The notes below the pieces were generated by a model. The model saw nothing but the letters and a program-made list of their open reading frames with translations. It had not been told where the DNA came from and made no database searches. From an uncultured Roseicyclus sp. (GTDB lineage: Bacteria; Pseudomonadota; Alphaproteobacteria; Rhodobacterales; Rhodobacteraceae), in the NCBI GenBank assembly GCA_937139335.1, contig CAKZPN010000061.1, forward strand, positions 62,001-126,000: a stretch of 64,000 nucleotides of DNA, given 5' to 3'. A program made the position numbers and the translations under genes. How positions within the stretch are numbered: position 1 is the first letter of the stretch; the number at the start of each line of letters is the position of its first letter. This document shows, piece after piece, positions 27,031 to 37,533 of this stretch.

Positions 27031-28638
27031 TCAGACCCCCGTCATGCGGCGCGGGTCGAGCTGGCGGTGAAACCAGAACTCGTAGCCCGAGGCGCCATTG
27101 ACCGCGACGTTCAGCGCCGGCTGGTAAAGCGGGATGCGGGGCAGATCCTCGATCACGATCTGGAACATCCGCTGGATCATCGGCGCCCATTCGGGATCAT
27201 CCATCGCCATGTGCAAGGTGCGCTCGGTCAGCTCATGCACCTCCTCGTTGTCGTAGTTCGAGGAGTTGAACAGGCGGTCGCGCTGATAGGCCCAGAAGAA
27301 ATAATAGTCCGGCGTGTTCAGCCAGCCGCCGAAATTCTCGAGGTGGAAATCCAGTGTCTTGTCCACCAGCGCCACGGTGCGCCAGTTGGCGCCGGGGATG
27401 CGATCGACGGTCGTGGTGATGCCGAGCTGGCCGAGGCTTTCCTGGATCAGGAGCGCCGCCGGCTCCATCCAGCTTGCCAGATCGAGGCTGATCGACAGCT
27501 GGACCGGGAACCCGCCGGCGAAAGAGGACGCCTCCAGATGTTCCCGCGCCCTTTCCATGTCCAGGACATAGGGAAACGGGCGCGGCCAGGCGGTGTCGGT
27601 GATCTCCTCGGACCCGCCCCACATCGGCGCGCCGCGGCCATAGGCGGCAGATTGAAAGATCGCTTCGTACGGGATGGCATGGGCGATGGCCTTGCGCACC
27701 TCGGGGTCCTGAAACGGCTCGAACCGAGTGTTGAGACAGGCGCAATGGATGCAGTTCTCGATCGGCGTCGAGAAGACATCGACTGTTCCGTCAAGCTCCG
27801 ACGCATCCCGGTCGGGGATGTCGAAGGACACCTGCACGTCGCCCCGTTCGATCAGGGCGCGGCGGGTCGCGGGGCTGGGCACCTCGCGCATGATCACGCG
27901 ACGGATCGCGGGCAGCGGCCCGCCGGCCCAGATGTCGTTGCGCTCGTAGACCAGTTGCTGGCCCTGGTCCCACCGCGCGACCGTGTAGGCGCCCGAGCCG
28001 GCGGTCGTGGTGTGCAGATATTCCATCGCCCAGGGATCGTCGGCGGTGGCGTTTGCCCGCGCGACCGTGGAGTTGATGACGAAGGGCACCGGAACGGCGA
28101 GGTCTGGCAGCGACAGCTTCGACGGGTAGTCAAGTCGCACGACGAAGGTCCGCTCGTCCACGGCCTCGAACTGATCGGGCCGGAAGAAGCCGCCCGCGGC
28201 CATCTGCGTGGTCGGGAACCCGCCAACTGACACGGCCCGGTCGAAAGACCATTTCACGTCCGCCGCCGTGACCGGCGTGCCGTCGGTGAACACCGCATCG
28301 GGTTTCAGCGTGAAGGTCAGCACCAACCCGTCGTCGGACAGGGTCCAGCTTTCCGCAAGCTCGGGCACGATCGTGTCGTAGTCATACGACATCTCGCCGG
28401 TCGGAAGCTGGCGCGACCCGAACCCCACCAGGCGGTCGTAGCAGTTGATCGCGACCTGATAGCTCGCGCGGTTGGTGCCGGTGCGGTGCAGATCGAGGCT
28501 GTTGATCGTTTGCCCCGAGGCGACGACCATGGTGTCCAGCCCTTGCGCGGCAGCCGCGCTCGCCCAGGCGAAGGGCATAGCAAGGCCGCCCCCGACAGCG
28601 GCCGTCATTCTCAAAAAATCTCGGCGGTTGGTGTCCAT
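27031..28638 (-). CDS. Extracellular solute-binding protein of the peptide/nickel ABC family
   Basis: A 535-residue periplasmic binding protein (SBP_bac_5). The N-terminus contains a twin-arginine export signal, RRDFLRM, followed by a hydrophobic stretch ending in ASAAAAQG near residue 33. Tat export suggests folding before secretion. The family fold signature YDRLVGFGSRQ lies near residue 68. It is the first gene of the importer operon and is divergent from a LysR gene. The ligand is not predictable from sequence; the downstream amidase points to an amide or ureido compound. Confidence 0.95.
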   Translation of the reverse strand: MDTNRRDFLRMTAAVGGGLAMPFAWASAAAAQGLDTMVVASGQTINSLDLHRTGTNRASYQVAINCYDRLVGFGSRQLPTGEMSYDYDTIVPELAESWTLSDDGLVLTFTLKPDAVFTDGTPVTAADVKWSFDRAVSVGGFPTTQMAAGGFFRPDQFEAVDERTFVVRLDYPSKLSLPDLAVPVPFVINSTVARANATADDPWAMEYLHTTTAGSGAYTVARWDQGQQLVYERNDIWAGGPLPAIRRVIMREVPSPATRRALIERGDVQVSFDIPDRDASELDGTVDVFSTPIENCIHCACLNTRFEPFQDPEVRKAIAHAIPYEAIFQSAAYGRGAPMWGGSEEITDTAWPRPFPYVLDMERAREHLEASSFAGGFPVQLSISLDLASWMEPAALLIQESLGQLGITTTVDRIPGANWRTVALVDKTLDFHLENFGGWLNTPDYYFFWAYQRDRLFNSSNYDNEEVHELTERTLHMAMDDPEWAPMIQRMFQIVIEDLPRIPLYQPALNVAVNGASGYEFWFHRQLDPRRMTGV

Positions 28639-28710
28639 CTGCGGCGATCCCCCTGGGCATCTGATGAATTTCTTCCCGCCTCGCTGTATGGCAGGTTCCT
28701 TGCGGTTCGA

Positions 28711-28753
28711 ATAATGCTATGTTTTCACCGATCCGGTGCATTATCTGCACCGG
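28711..28753. promoter_or_regulatory. Nested inverted repeats, probable LysR operator
   Basis: A perfect palindrome CCGGTGCA-TTATC-TGCACCGG lies at 28733-28753. Overlapping it is the wider repeat ATAATGC (28711-28717) / GCATTAT (28738-28744). Both lie between the divergent starts of the solute-binding protein gene (28638) and the lysR gene (28769), where LysR-type proteins bind to control both. Confidence 0.6.
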
Positions 28754-28768
28754 TCGTCGAGGGCACAC

Positions 28769-29671
28769 ATGCAGTACCTGGAAACCTTCCGCTTGATCGA
28801 AGCGATTGCCCGCGCTGGATCGATCCGGAAGGCCGCCGAGGATTCCAACATCACCGCCTCCGCGCTGAACCGGCGTCTGGCGCGGTTCGAGGCGGAATTC
28901 GGTTCGCAGATCTTCGAGCGGCTGCCGCGCGGTGTGCGCCTCAATCCTGCCGGTGAACTGGTGCTGCAGCACTACCGTGCGCAGCGCTCGGACCTGGGGC
29001 GGGTGCAGAGCCAGGTCGCCGACCTGTCGGGCGAGCGCCGCGGCCATGTCGCCATCGCCTGTTCGCAGGCCTTGCTGCCGTTCTTCCTGCCGCAGCAGAT
29101 CGCGACCTACCGCAACGCGCATCCCGGCGTGACATTCGCCGTCAATGTTCGCGACCGCGAACAGGCCGAAGCGGAACTGAGCAGTTTCCGCAGCGATCTC
29201 GCCCTGGTTTTCGAGCCGATGGTTCTTGTGGATTTCGCGGTTCTGCACGCGATCCCGCAACCGGTCTGCGCGCTTTTCGCGCGCGATCATCCGCTTGCCG
29301 GGCGGTCCGAACTGCGGCTGCGCGATTGCCTAGACCACCCCCACATCGCCCCGGCGCAGAAATACGGGGTGCGCGGATTGCTGGACATGGCCGCCAAGCG
29401 GGTGGGCCGGAAGGTGTCACCAGTCGTCGAAACGGAGTCGTTCGAGCTGATCCGATACTACGTGATGCACGAGCGCGCCGTCGGCTTCCAGATCCCGATC
29501 GGGCTTTCCAGCGAGAAGGATACCGGACTTGTCTTTCGCCCGATCTCGGGGCGCGACATGTCACCCGGAAACCTGCTGCTGGGCCAGATGCGCGGCCGTG
29601 TCCTGTCGGTCGCGACATCGCGGTTCGCCGACCAGGTGGCGCTTGCCCTCGCGAAAATGTCGGATGGCTAA
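28769..29671 (+). CDS. LysR family transcriptional regulator
   Basis: A 300-residue protein with an N-terminal HTH (GSIRKAAEDSNITASALNRR, residues 17-36) and a LysR substrate-binding domain (from about 95). GAGGG precedes ATG 28769; a frame extension to 28736 has no ribosome site. It is divergent from the dipeptide-type ABC/amidase operon and probably activates it in response to the imported compound. Confidence 0.9.
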   Translation: MQYLETFRLIEAIARAGSIRKAAEDSNITASALNRRLARFEAEFGSQIFERLPRGVRLNPAGELVLQHYRAQRSDLGRVQSQVADLSGERRGHVAIACSQALLPFFLPQQIATYRNAHPGVTFAVNVRDREQAEAELSSFRSDLALVFEPMVLVDFAVLHAIPQPVCALFARDHPLAGRSELRLRDCLDHPHIAPAQKYGVRGLLDMAAKRVGRKVSPVVETESFELIRYYVMHERAVGFQIPIGLSSEKDTGLVFRPISGRDMSPGNLLLGQMRGRVLSVATSRFADQVALALAKMSDG

Positions 29672-29733
29672 TCGCTCAACAGTCCGAACCGGCCACGCCG
29701 CAAACATTCCCTCGGCGCCGCACCGCCCCGGCG

Positions 29734-31065
29734 TCACGTCAACCGGCTGAGCGCCTTCGCCGCCTCTTGCCGGAACCGTTGGCGGTCGCGGTGGCGACCA
29801 TCGTGAACCAAATGAATGCCCGCGGCCCAGACATCGGCCACCTCGATCCCGGACCCGAAGATCCAGCGGTCGAGCAGGGTACCCGGCTGCGACAGGTCCA
29901 GCGGGTCGTGCAGCGCCACCAGATCGGCGGGCGCCCCGGCCGCGATCTCGGGGTCCGGCGCGGCAAGCGCCCGCGCGCCGCCCGTCAGCGCGCCTCGGAA
30001 CAGCGACAGCCCGGTTGACCCGGCTTGCGTGCAGATATTGCGGCCGTGATGGGCAAGACGCTGGGAATACTCCAGCATCCGCAACTCCTGCGCGACCGAG
30101 ATGGCGACATTGCTGTCGGTCCCGATGCCGAACATCCCGCCCGCGGTCAGGAAATCGTCGGCGGGGAAAATCCCGTCGCCCAGATTGGCCTCGGTGATCG
30201 GGCAAAGGCCGGCGACCGCGCCGCTGGCGACGATCCCCGCGACCTCGGCGCCGGTCAGGTGCGTCGCGTGGATCAGGCACCAGTCCGGCGCGACCGGCGC
30301 CTCCCCGAGCAGCCAGTCCACCGGCCGCGCGCCGGAATGGGCGAGGCACTCCACCACCTCCCGCAGTTGCTCGGCAATATGGATGTGCAAGGGTCGGTCC
30401 GGCCAGGCTGTGGCCAGTCGCCGGATCTCCTCGAGCGTGGCGGCGCGCAACGAATGTGGTGCCAGGCCCAGCCGGTCCTGCGGGCGGGTGAGGCGCGCCG
30501 CGCAGGCCTCCATCAGGCGGTCGAAGGCGTCCAGATCGTGCAGGAACCGGCGCTGCCCCTCGCCCGCGGGCGCACCGCCGAAGCCGCCGTGGGCGTAGAA
30601 CACCGGCAGATGCGTGAGTGCGATGCCCGTCGCCTCGGCCGCGTTGAAGATGCGCTGCGACAGCTCCGCCGGGTCGTCGTAGGGGCGGCCGTCGGGGGCG
30701 TGGTGCAGGTAGTGGAACTCGCCCAGCCGGGTGAACCCCGCCTCGAGCATCTCGACACAGGCCAAGGCCGCGATCGCCTCGACCTCGTCGGGGTCGAGTT
30801 GCAGGGCGAAACGATACATCATCTCGCGCCAGGTCCAGAAACTGTCCTGCCCCGGTCCGCGATGCTCGGTCAGCCCGGCGAACCCGCGCTGAAAGCTGTG
30901 GCTGTGCAGGTTGGGCATGCCCGGAACCAGCGCCCCGACCCGCGTATCGCCGGAGCGGGGGGCGCAATCGGGGTGAACGGCGGCGATCTGCGCGTCCGCC
31001 ACGTCGATCCCGACGTTCTCGGCCCAGCCACCGGGGAGCAGTGCCGCCGCTGCGTGGATGCGCAT
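29734..31065 (-). CDS. hutF: Formimidoylglutamate deiminase
   Basis: A 443-residue metal-dependent hydrolase of the amidohydrolase superfamily. The metal ligands are HSHSFQRG (near residue 56), HIHIAEQ and GTDSN. HutF converts N-formimino-L-glutamate to N-formyl-L-glutamate plus ammonia, the two-step branch of histidine breakdown. ATG 31065 follows GGGAGGGA. It is divergent from hutIHUD across a HutC-type operator. The expected next enzyme, N-formylglutamate deformylase (HutG), is not in the window. Confidence 0.95.
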   Translation of the reverse strand: MRIHAAAALLPGGWAENVGIDVADAQIAAVHPDCAPRSGDTRVGALVPGMPNLHSHSFQRGFAGLTEHRGPGQDSFWTWREMMYRFALQLDPDEVEAIAALACVEMLEAGFTRLGEFHYLHHAPDGRPYDDPAELSQRIFNAAEATGIALTHLPVFYAHGGFGGAPAGEGQRRFLHDLDAFDRLMEACAARLTRPQDRLGLAPHSLRAATLEEIRRLATAWPDRPLHIHIAEQLREVVECLAHSGARPVDWLLGEAPVAPDWCLIHATHLTGAEVAGIVASGAVAGLCPITEANLGDGIFPADDFLTAGGMFGIGTDSNVAISVAQELRMLEYSQRLAHHGRNICTQAGSTGLSLFRGALTGGARALAAPDPEIAAGAPADLVALHDPLDLSQPGTLLDRWIFGSGIEVADVWAAGIHLVHDGRHRDRQRFRQEAAKALSRLT

Positions 31066-31100
31066 GTCAGTCCCTCCCCGGTACCTGTGGTTGCCTCTTT

Positions 31101-31114
31101 CATGTATATACTTG
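31101..31114. promoter_or_regulatory. HutC-type operator between hutF and hutI
   Basis: CATGTATATACTTG is a 14-base palindrome with one mismatched pair, centred on GTATATAC. It resembles the TGTATATACA core bound by HutC repressors in Pseudomonas. It lies 36 bases before hutF and 58 bases before hutI, so one repressor dimer could silence both directions until urocanate appears. Confidence 0.7.
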
Positions 31115-31171
31115 TTTTTCGTGCGCGGGAAGTGCAGCGTGGAGTCGGAGAGCCGGCACCGGAGGGCGGCG

Positions 31172-32374
31172 ATGACACGGACACTGTGGACGAATGCCCG
31201 GATCGTGACGGCAGACGGCACCGCGTTGGCGTCGGAGCCGGGCGCGCTGGAGCTGCTGACCGACGACCGGCGAATCGCTGCAATCGGCCCGGACCTGCCC
31301 CGGACGGGGGCAAAGGTGGTCGATTGCGGTGGCCGCCTGATGACGCCGGCGCCGATAGACTGCCACACGCATCTGGTCTTCGGCGGCGACCGCGCCCGAG
31401 AGTTCGAGATGCGGCTCGAGGGCGCCAGCTACGAGGAGATCGCGCGGGCGGGCGGTGGCATCGCGGCCTCGATGCAGGCGGTGCGGGGGATGGACGCCGA
31501 CGCGCTGGTCGCCGCCAGCCTGCCGCGGCTCGACCACCTGCTGGCCGAGGGCGTGTCCACGGTGGAGGTGAAATCGGGCTACGGCCTGTCCGTCGAGGCC
31601 GAACTGACCATGCTGCGAGCGGCGCGGAGACTGGCGGAGGTGCGGCCCATCCGCATCCGGACCACCTGGCTCGCCGCCCACGCCTTGCCCCCGGAATACG
31701 CGGGCCGCGCGCCGGACTACATCCGCGAGGTCGCCCTGCGCGGGCTGCAAGCGGCCCATGCCGAGGGGCTGGTCGACGCGGTGGATGCGTTCTGCGAGGG
31801 CATAGCGTTCTCGACGGAGGAGCTTGAGCCGCTGTTCCAACTGGCGCGCAAGCTTGGCCTGCCGGTCAGGATCCATTCCGAACAGCTGTCGCACGCGGGC
31901 GGCACCGCCCTCGCCGCGCGGCATGGCGCGCTGTCGGCCGATCACCTCGAACATGCCACGGCGGAGGATGCAGCGCTGATGGCCGCGGCGGGCACGGTGG
32001 CGGTGCTGCTGCCGGGCGCCTTCTACATGCTGCGCGAGACCGTGCTGCCGCCCGTCGCGGCCTTTCGCGATGCCGGCGTGCCGATGGCGCTGGCGACCGA
32101 TTGCAACCCCGGAACCTCGCCGCTGACCTCGATCCTGCTGACGATGAACATGGGCGCGACCCTGTTCCGGCTGACCGTGCCTGAATGCCTGCTGGCGGTC
32201 ACGGCGCACGCGGCGCGCGCTTTGGGGCTCGGCGCGGAAACCGGCCGGATCGCCCCCGGCCTCTCCGCCGACCTCGCGCTCTGGGATGTCGAGACGCCGG
32301 CCCAGCTTGTCGCGCGGATCGGGTTCAACCCGCTTCACGCCCGTGTCTTCCAGGGAGAAATCACCGGACCATGA
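31172..32374 (+). CDS. hutI: Imidazolonepropionase
   Basis: A 400-residue amidohydrolase that opens imidazolone-propionate to N-formimino-L-glutamate, the third step of histidine degradation. The Zn/Fe ligands are [10 protein letters not shown] (near residue 65), [10 protein letters not shown] and [16 protein letters not shown] lies six bases before ATG 31172; an upstream in-frame extension crosses the operator and was rejected. The ATGA overlap with hutH shows coupling. Confidence 0.96.
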   Translation: MTRTLWTNARIVTADGTALASEPGALELLTDDRRIAAIGPDLPRTGAKVVDCGGRLMTPAPIDCHTHLVFGGDRAREFEMRLEGASYEEIARAGGGIAASMQAVRGMDADALVAASLPRLDHLLAEGVSTVEVKSGYGLSVEAELTMLRAARRLAEVRPIRIRTTWLAAHALPPEYAGRAPDYIREVALRGLQAAHAEGLVDAVDAFCEGIAFSTEELEPLFQLARKLGLPVRIHSEQLSHAGGTALAARHGALSADHLEHATAEDAALMAAAGTVAVLLPGAFYMLRETVLPPVAAFRDAGVPMALATDCNPGTSPLTSILLTMNMGATLFRLTVPECLLAVTAHAARALGLGAETGRIAPGLSADLALWDVETPAQLVARIGFNPLHARVFQGEITGP

Positions 32375-33924
32375 CCGACACCCTCGTTCCCGGCGCGGTG
32401 CCGCTGGCCACGTTGCGCCGCATCTACTGGCAGGGCGTGACCCTGCCGCTCGACCCCTCCGCCGCCACCGGCATCGCGCGCTCTGCAGTCCGCATCGCCG
32501 AGGTCGCCGCCGGGACGGAGGCGGTCTATGGCGTCAACACCGGCTTCGGCAAGCTCGCCTCGATCCGCATTCCCGCCGCCGATGTCGCCACCCTGCAGCG
32601 CAACCTCGTCCTGTCGCATTGCTGCGGCGTCGGCGCGCCGCTGCCGCCCGAGATCGTGCGGCTGATCCTGACGCTGAAACTGATGTCGCTGGGGCGCGGC
32701 GCGTCTGGCACGCGGCCGGCGCTGGTGGCGCTGATCGAGGCGATGCTGGCGAAGGGCGTGCTGCCGGTGATCCCGGAAAAGGGCTCAGTCGGGGCGTCGG
32801 GCGACCTCGCCCCGCTGGCGCACATGGCCGCGGTGATGATCGGCGAGGGCGAGGCCTGGGTGGAGGGCGCGCGCCTGTCCGGGGCCGAGGCGCTGGCCCG
32901 CGCCGGCCTTTCGCCGACCGTTCTGGCCGCCAAGGAAGGACTGGCGCTGATCAACGGCACGCAGGTCTCGACCGCGCTGGCGCTGGCGGGGCTGTTCCGG
33001 GCCGAACGCGCGCTCCGCGCCTCCATCGTGACCGGCGCGCTGTCAACCGACGCGGCGATGGGGTCGACCGCGCCCTTCGCCGAAGAGATCCAGACGCTGC
33101 GCGGCCATCGCGGCCAGATCGAGGTCGCCCGCGCGCTGCGCGCGCTTCTGGATGACAGCCAGATCCGCAACAGCCATGTCGATGCCGATGAACGCGTGCA
33201 GGATCCCTACTGCATCCGCTGCCACCCGCAGGTCGCGGGCGCGGCGCTCGACATCCTGCGGCAAGCGGCAACAACGCTGGAGATCGAGGCCAATGCCGCC
33301 ACGGATAACCCGCTGGTCCTGTCGGACGGCGCGGTCATCTCGGGCGGAAACTTCCACGCCGAGCCGGTGGCTTTCGCGGCCGACGTGATCGCGCTGGCCG
33401 TGGCCGAGATCGGCGCCATTGCGCAGCGGCGCGTCGCGTTGCTGGTCGACCCGGCGCTATCCTACGGGTTGCCGGGCTTTCTGACGCCGAAACCTGGCCT
33501 GAACTCCGGCATGATGATCGCCGAGGTCACGACCGCCGCGCTGATGGCCGAGAACAAGCAGATGGCGCACCCGGCGAGCGTCGACAGCACCCCCACCTCG
33601 GCCAACCAGGAAGACCACGTTTCCATGGCCTGCCACGGCGCGCGGCGCCTGCTGCCGATGACCCAGAACCTGTGGTGGATCATCGGGGTCGAGGCGATGA
33701 TCGCCGCCCAGGGTGTGCATCTGCGCGGGCCGCTCGCCACGTCGTCGCGGCTTCAGGCCGCCATCGCCGCCATCCGCAGCCGCATCCCGGTGCTGGAGGC
33801 GGACCGGTTCATGGGCGGTGACATGGAGGCCGCGGGCGCGCTGGTGGCCGACGGTACGCTCGACGCCACCGCCGCCGACCTGCTGCCCGAGGTGGACCCG
33901 CCCGCCGTATCGCCCCGCTTCTGA
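32371..33924 (+). CDS. hutH: Histidine ammonia-lyase
   Basis: A 517-residue lyase that converts L-histidine to trans-urocanate and ammonia. The autocatalytic MIO cofactor forms from Ala142-Ser143-Gly144 in [14 protein letters not shown]. Other hallmarks are YGVNTGFGK near residue 53 and the [10 protein letters not shown] segment near 409. Length is close to the family norm (about 510). It sits between hutI (4-base overlap) and hutU (12-base gap). Confidence 0.97.
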   Translation: MTDTLVPGAVPLATLRRIYWQGVTLPLDPSAATGIARSAVRIAEVAAGTEAVYGVNTGFGKLASIRIPAADVATLQRNLVLSHCCGVGAPLPPEIVRLILTLKLMSLGRGASGTRPALVALIEAMLAKGVLPVIPEKGSVGASGDLAPLAHMAAVMIGEGEAWVEGARLSGAEALARAGLSPTVLAAKEGLALINGTQVSTALALAGLFRAERALRASIVTGALSTDAAMGSTAPFAEEIQTLRGHRGQIEVARALRALLDDSQIRNSHVDADERVQDPYCIRCHPQVAGAALDILRQAATTLEIEANAATDNPLVLSDGAVISGGNFHAEPVAFAADVIALAVAEIGAIAQRRVALLVDPALSYGLPGFLTPKPGLNSGMMIAEVTTAALMAENKQMAHPASVDSTPTSANQEDHVSMACHGARRLLPMTQNLWWIIGVEAMIAAQGVHLRGPLATSSRLQAAIAAIRSRIPVLEADRFMGGDMEAAGALVADGTLDATAADLLPEVDPPAVSPRF

Positions 33925-33936
33925 AAGGCCCGAGCC

Positions 33937-35631
33937 ATGACCGATCCGCGCCACAACATCCGCGACATCTACCCGCCCACCGGCCCCGAGATCAGCGCGA
34001 AGAGCTGGCTGACCGAGGCCGCGCTGCGGATGCTGATGAACAACCTGCACCCCGACGTCGCCGAGAACCCGCATGAGCTGGTGGTTTACGGCGGCATCGG
34101 CCGCGCTGCCCGGACGTGGAAGGATTTCGACCTCATCGTCGAGGCCCTGCGCGACCTCGAGGCTGACGAGACGCTGCTGGTGCAATCCGGCAAGCCGGTC
34201 GCCATCGTGCGCACTCACGCGGACGCGCCGCGCGTGCTGGTCGCCAACTCCAACCTCGTGCCGCGCTGGGCCACCTGGGAGCATTTCAACGAGCTCGATC
34301 GCAAGGGGCTGATGATGTACGGCCAGATGACCGCCGGGTCCTGGATCTACATCGGCGCGCAGGGCATCGTTCAGGGCACCTACGAGACCTTTGCCGAACT
34401 GGGCCGCCAGCACTACGGCGGCGACCTGACCGGCAAATGGGTGCTGACGGGCGGGCTCGGCGGCATGGGCGGCGCGCAGCCGCTGGCGGCGGTCTTTGCC
34501 GGGGCGAGTTGCCTCGCGGTCGAGGTCGATGAGACCCGGATCGATTTCCGCATCCGCACGAAATACGTCGATGCGAAGGCCCGCACGCTCGACGAGGCTC
34601 TGGACCTGATCGCCGGTTGGACCGCCAGAGGCGAGGCGAAATCGGTGGGCCTGCTGGGCAACGCGGCCGAGGTCTTTCCCGAGATCCTGCGCCGGCAACA
34701 GGCGGGCGCGGCGCTACCCAATGGCCGCCCCGATATCGTGACCGACCAGACCTCGGCCCACGACCCGGTCCACGGCTATTGCCCGGATGGCTGGAGCGTG
34801 GCCGACTGGCGCGAGCGGCAGGAGAGTGACCCGGCGGGTGTCGAGCGCGCCGCCCGCGCCTCCATGCGCCAGCAGGTCGAGGCGATGGTGGGGTTCCACG
34901 ACGCGGACGTGCCGGTGGTGGATTATGGCAACAACATCCGCCAGATGGCGAAGGAGGAGGGGCTGGAGCGCGCCTTCGCCTTCCCCGGCTTCGTGCCCGC
35001 CTGCATCCGCCCGCTGTTCTGCGAAGGCATCGGGCCGTTCCGCTGGGTGGCGCTGTCGGGCGACCCCGAGGATATCGCCAAGACCGACGCGGCGATGAAG
35101 AAGCTGTTCCCCGAGAACGCCCACCTGCACCGCTGGCTCGACATGGCGGCCGAGCGCATCGCCTTCCAGGGTCTGCCGGCCCGCATCTGCTGGATCGGGC
35201 TCGGCGACCGACACCGCGCCGGGCTGATGTTCAACGAGATGGTGGCCAGCGGAGAGCTGAGCGCCCCGATCGTCATCGGGCGCGACCACCTCGATTCAGG
35301 CTCGGTCGCCAGCCCCAACCGCGAGACCGAAGGCATGCTGGACGGATCGGACGCGGTGTCGGACTGGCCGCTCCTGAACGCGCTGACCAACACCGCCTCG
35401 GGCGCGACCTGGGTCTCGATCCACCACGGCGGAGGCGTCGGCATGGGGTTCAGCCAGCACGCGGGCGTGGTGATCGTGGCCGATGGCACGCCCGAGGCCG
35501 CGCGCAGGCTGGAGCGGGTGTTGTGGAACGACCCGGCCTCGGGCGTGATGCGCCACGCCGATGCGGGCTACGATGCGGCAGTGAAGAGCGCCCGGCTGCA
35601 CGGGTTGCGCCTGCCCGGCATCCTGGGGTGA
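33937..35631 (+). CDS. hutU: Urocanate hydratase
   Basis: A 564-residue NAD-dependent enzyme that hydrates urocanate to imidazolone-propionate. The NAD-binding loop [11 protein letters not shown] lies near residue 175. Conserved family segments YCPDGWS and [13 protein letters not shown] are present. The stop overlaps the GTG start of hutD (GTGA). It is the third enzyme gene of the hutIHUD transcript. Confidence 0.97.
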   Translation: MTDPRHNIRDIYPPTGPEISAKSWLTEAALRMLMNNLHPDVAENPHELVVYGGIGRAARTWKDFDLIVEALRDLEADETLLVQSGKPVAIVRTHADAPRVLVANSNLVPRWATWEHFNELDRKGLMMYGQMTAGSWIYIGAQGIVQGTYETFAELGRQHYGGDLTGKWVLTGGLGGMGGAQPLAAVFAGASCLAVEVDETRIDFRIRTKYVDAKARTLDEALDLIAGWTARGEAKSVGLLGNAAEVFPEILRRQQAGAALPNGRPDIVTDQTSAHDPVHGYCPDGWSVADWRERQESDPAGVERAARASMRQQVEAMVGFHDADVPVVDYGNNIRQMAKEEGLERAFAFPGFVPACIRPLFCEGIGPFRWVALSGDPEDIAKTDAAMKKLFPENAHLHRWLDMAAERIAFQGLPARICWIGLGDRHRAGLMFNEMVASGELSAPIVIGRDHLDSGSVASPNRETEGMLDGSDAVSDWPLLNALTNTASGATWVSIHHGGGVGMGFSQHAGVVIVADGTPEAARRLERVLWNDPASGVMRHADAGYDAAVKSARLHGLRLPGILG

Positions 35632-36158
35632 GGGGCGTCTACAGACTGCAGGATCGCGCGTTCCGGCCGTGGAAGAACGGCGGCGGGACCACGGCCGAGA
35701 TCCTCGCCGCGCCCGCCGGGGCTGGTCTCGAGACCTTCGACTGGCGGGTGTCCACGGCGGTCGTGGCCTCGGACGGGCCGTTCTCGATCTTCCCCGGCGT
35801 GGATCGGGTGCTGTGCGTGATCGAGGGCGGCGCGCTGGACCTGGCCATCATGGGGCAGGGGACGCGGCTGGATGCCGAAAGCGCGCCCTTCGCCTTTGCC
35901 GGCGATGTGCCCTGCGCGGCGAGGGTAACGGGCGGGCCTGTCCTCGATTTCAACGTGATGACCCGACGGCCGCTGCGGCCCGAGGTGACACGGGGGCCGC
36001 TGACGGCGCGCACCGGTGGCCTCGCCCGGCTCGCCCTGCTGCTGGAGCCCTGTGCCGGGCTGGAACGTCTCGATCTGGTCGACCTCGGCGCCTGCGACCC
36101 GGCGCTGTCCGAGGCTCTGACCGGGGCGAGGGCGCTGCAGGTGACGATCCGCGGCTGA
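35628..36158 (+). CDS. hutD: HutD family protein
   Basis: A 176-residue bicupin-like protein. [12 protein letters not shown] close to the N-terminus is the family signature. HutD is widespread in hut operons and has been proposed to limit over-expression of the pathway, but its mechanism is not settled. It has a GTG start at 35628 overlapping the hutU stop (GTGA); this start places the signature at the same distance as in relatives. It is convergent with hutC. Confidence 0.9.
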   Translation: MRGVYRLQDRAFRPWKNGGGTTAEILAAPAGAGLETFDWRVSTAVVASDGPFSIFPGVDRVLCVIEGGALDLAIMGQGTRLDAESAPFAFAGDVPCAARVTGGPVLDFNVMTRRPLRPEVTRGPLTARTGGLARLALLLEPCAGLERLDLVDLGACDPALSEALTGARALQVTIRG

Positions 36159-36161
36159 GCC

Positions 36162-36896
36162 TCAACCGGCGCTCGGTCCGAACTCCGCCACCAGCTCGTG
36201 CCGGTCGCCCGGGTAGGTCAGCGTCACCAGCGTCACCCATTGCCCGGCCGCCTCGGTCCGGCGGGTCACCTCCATGCAGGCGGTGCCGCCCGACAACCCC
36301 AGGTCGCGCGCCATGGCCCCCGTCGCGGGCACCGCGCGGATCCGGTGGTGGGCGGAGGTCCAGGGGATCTCGTGGAGCAGCCAGGCCCCCGGCGCGACGC
36401 TGCGGAAATCCACCTCCGGCGCGGCCGGGGCCATGACCGGGTTGATGATGCGCGCTTCGTGGCAGAACGGCAGGCCGCCCGCGTGATGCACGCCGCGCAG
36501 CGCCAGCACCGGGCCGGCGCTGTCGGCCATCCGCGCCGCCGCGACCTCCTCCGGCGTCGGCGCGCGCAGGCTGCGGTTCAGCAGGTCGAAGCGCCAGTCG
36601 AGCCCGAGCGCCGCCACCTCCGCCTCGGTATCGGCGATCTCCATCACCGCCGCCAGCGCCATCGGGCGCGCGACGAAGGTGCCGAGCTTCCTGCGCCGCA
36701 CCAGGAAGCCTTCGCGGGTCAGCTGCGCCAGCACCTTGTTCATCGTCATGCGCGACACGCCATGCGCCTCGGCCAGCTGGGTCTCGAACGGCAACTGGAA
36801 ACCGGGCGGCCACTCGCGCCGGGTGATCTTGTCGCGGATCTCGGTGATGATCCGGTCGTGATGCGTCATCCGCTGTGCCGTGCCGTCGCTGTCCAT
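36162..36896 (-). CDS. hutC: Histidine utilization repressor, GntR/HutC family
   Basis: A 244-residue regulator with an N-terminal GntR winged helix (LAEAHGVSRMTMNKVLAQL, near residues 45-63) and a UTRA effector domain (from about 90). The HutC subgroup responds to urocanate. GAGG lies six bases before ATG 36896; a longer frame to 37052 lacks a ribosome site. The stop is three bases from the hutD stop. Its likely target is the palindrome between hutF and hutI. Confidence 0.93.
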   Translation of the reverse strand: MDSDGTAQRMTHHDRIITEIRDKITRREWPPGFQLPFETQLAEAHGVSRMTMNKVLAQLTREGFLVRRRKLGTFVARPMALAAVMEIADTEAEVAALGLDWRFDLLNRSLRAPTPEEVAAARMADSAGPVLALRGVHHAGGLPFCHEARIINPVMAPAAPEVDFRSVAPGAWLLHEIPWTSAHHRIRAVPATGAMARDLGLSGGTACMEVTRRTEAAGQWVTLVTLTYPGDRHELVAEFGPSAG

Positions 36897-37075
36897 GCCC
36901 GCCTCATGCCCGTCCCCGGGGGAGTGTATGACATTGCCGGTCGGCAGGTCACGGGACTTCGCCCGCTTGCCTCGGGCGGGGTCGATGCGGCAAGGTCGTG
37001 GCTGTCCCGCAACCGCGACCAGACGCTGGCCGGGTTGCGGTGGCGCGGGCATCTGGTGCCGGACGGGAGACAGCG

Positions 37076-37465
37076 ATGGCGCGACGAGATTACGATCCGG
37101 CGACGGTGCAACCGGATGGACGCCCCGCGGCCAAGGCGGTCTTGTTCGATCCGCAGACGCCCGGTCCCTGGCGCGGATCGTGCAGCGGTGAATCCCTCGG
37201 CGGACCCGTCACCGTTCTTGCCTATGGCACCGAAACGCCGGGGCAGGGACCGCGCCTGCATGTGCATCCCTATGACGAGACCTTCGTGGTCATTACGGGC
37301 TCGGCCCGTTTCTTTGTAGGCGACGAGGTCGTCGAGGCTGTGGCGGGCGACGTGGTGCTCGGGCCCGCAGGCGTCCCGCACCGCTTCGAGAACATCGGGC
37401 CTGGCCGGCTTCAGACCATCGACATCCACCACTCGCCGCGCTGGATCCAGACCGACCTCGACTGA
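37076..37465 (+). CDS. Cupin domain protein
   Basis: A 129-residue single-domain cupin. Motif 1 reads HVHPYDETFVVITG and motif 2 GPAGVPHRFEN; the histidines and glutamate expected to bind a metal are kept. GGGAGA precedes ATG 37076. It lies between hutC (divergent) and an Hsp70-like gene. A role in histidine metabolism cannot be shown; cupins of this size are often small-molecule binders or isomerases. Confidence 0.85.
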   Translation: MARRDYDPATVQPDGRPAAKAVLFDPQTPGPWRGSCSGESLGGPVTVLAYGTETPGQGPRLHVHPYDETFVVITGSARFFVGDEVVEAVAGDVVLGPAGVPHRFENIGPGRLQTIDIHHSPRWIQTDLD

Positions 37466-37473
37466 ACGGGCGG

Positions 37474-37503
37474 CTTGACGCCACGGGCCTTGCCCTCTAT
37501 CCG
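37474..37503 (+). promoter_or_regulatory. Possible promoter of the Hsp70-like gene
   Basis: CTTGACG (37474-37480) and CTATCCG (37497-37503) frame a 17-base spacer between TTGACG and TATCCG. The CTTG... / CTAT... pattern is compatible with either a sigma-70 or an alphaproteobacterial RpoH promoter. It sits 31 bases before the Hsp70-like start. Confidence 0.35.
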
Positions 37504-37533
37504 GCCGGACTTCGTCAGGGTTGAGGGCAGGAC

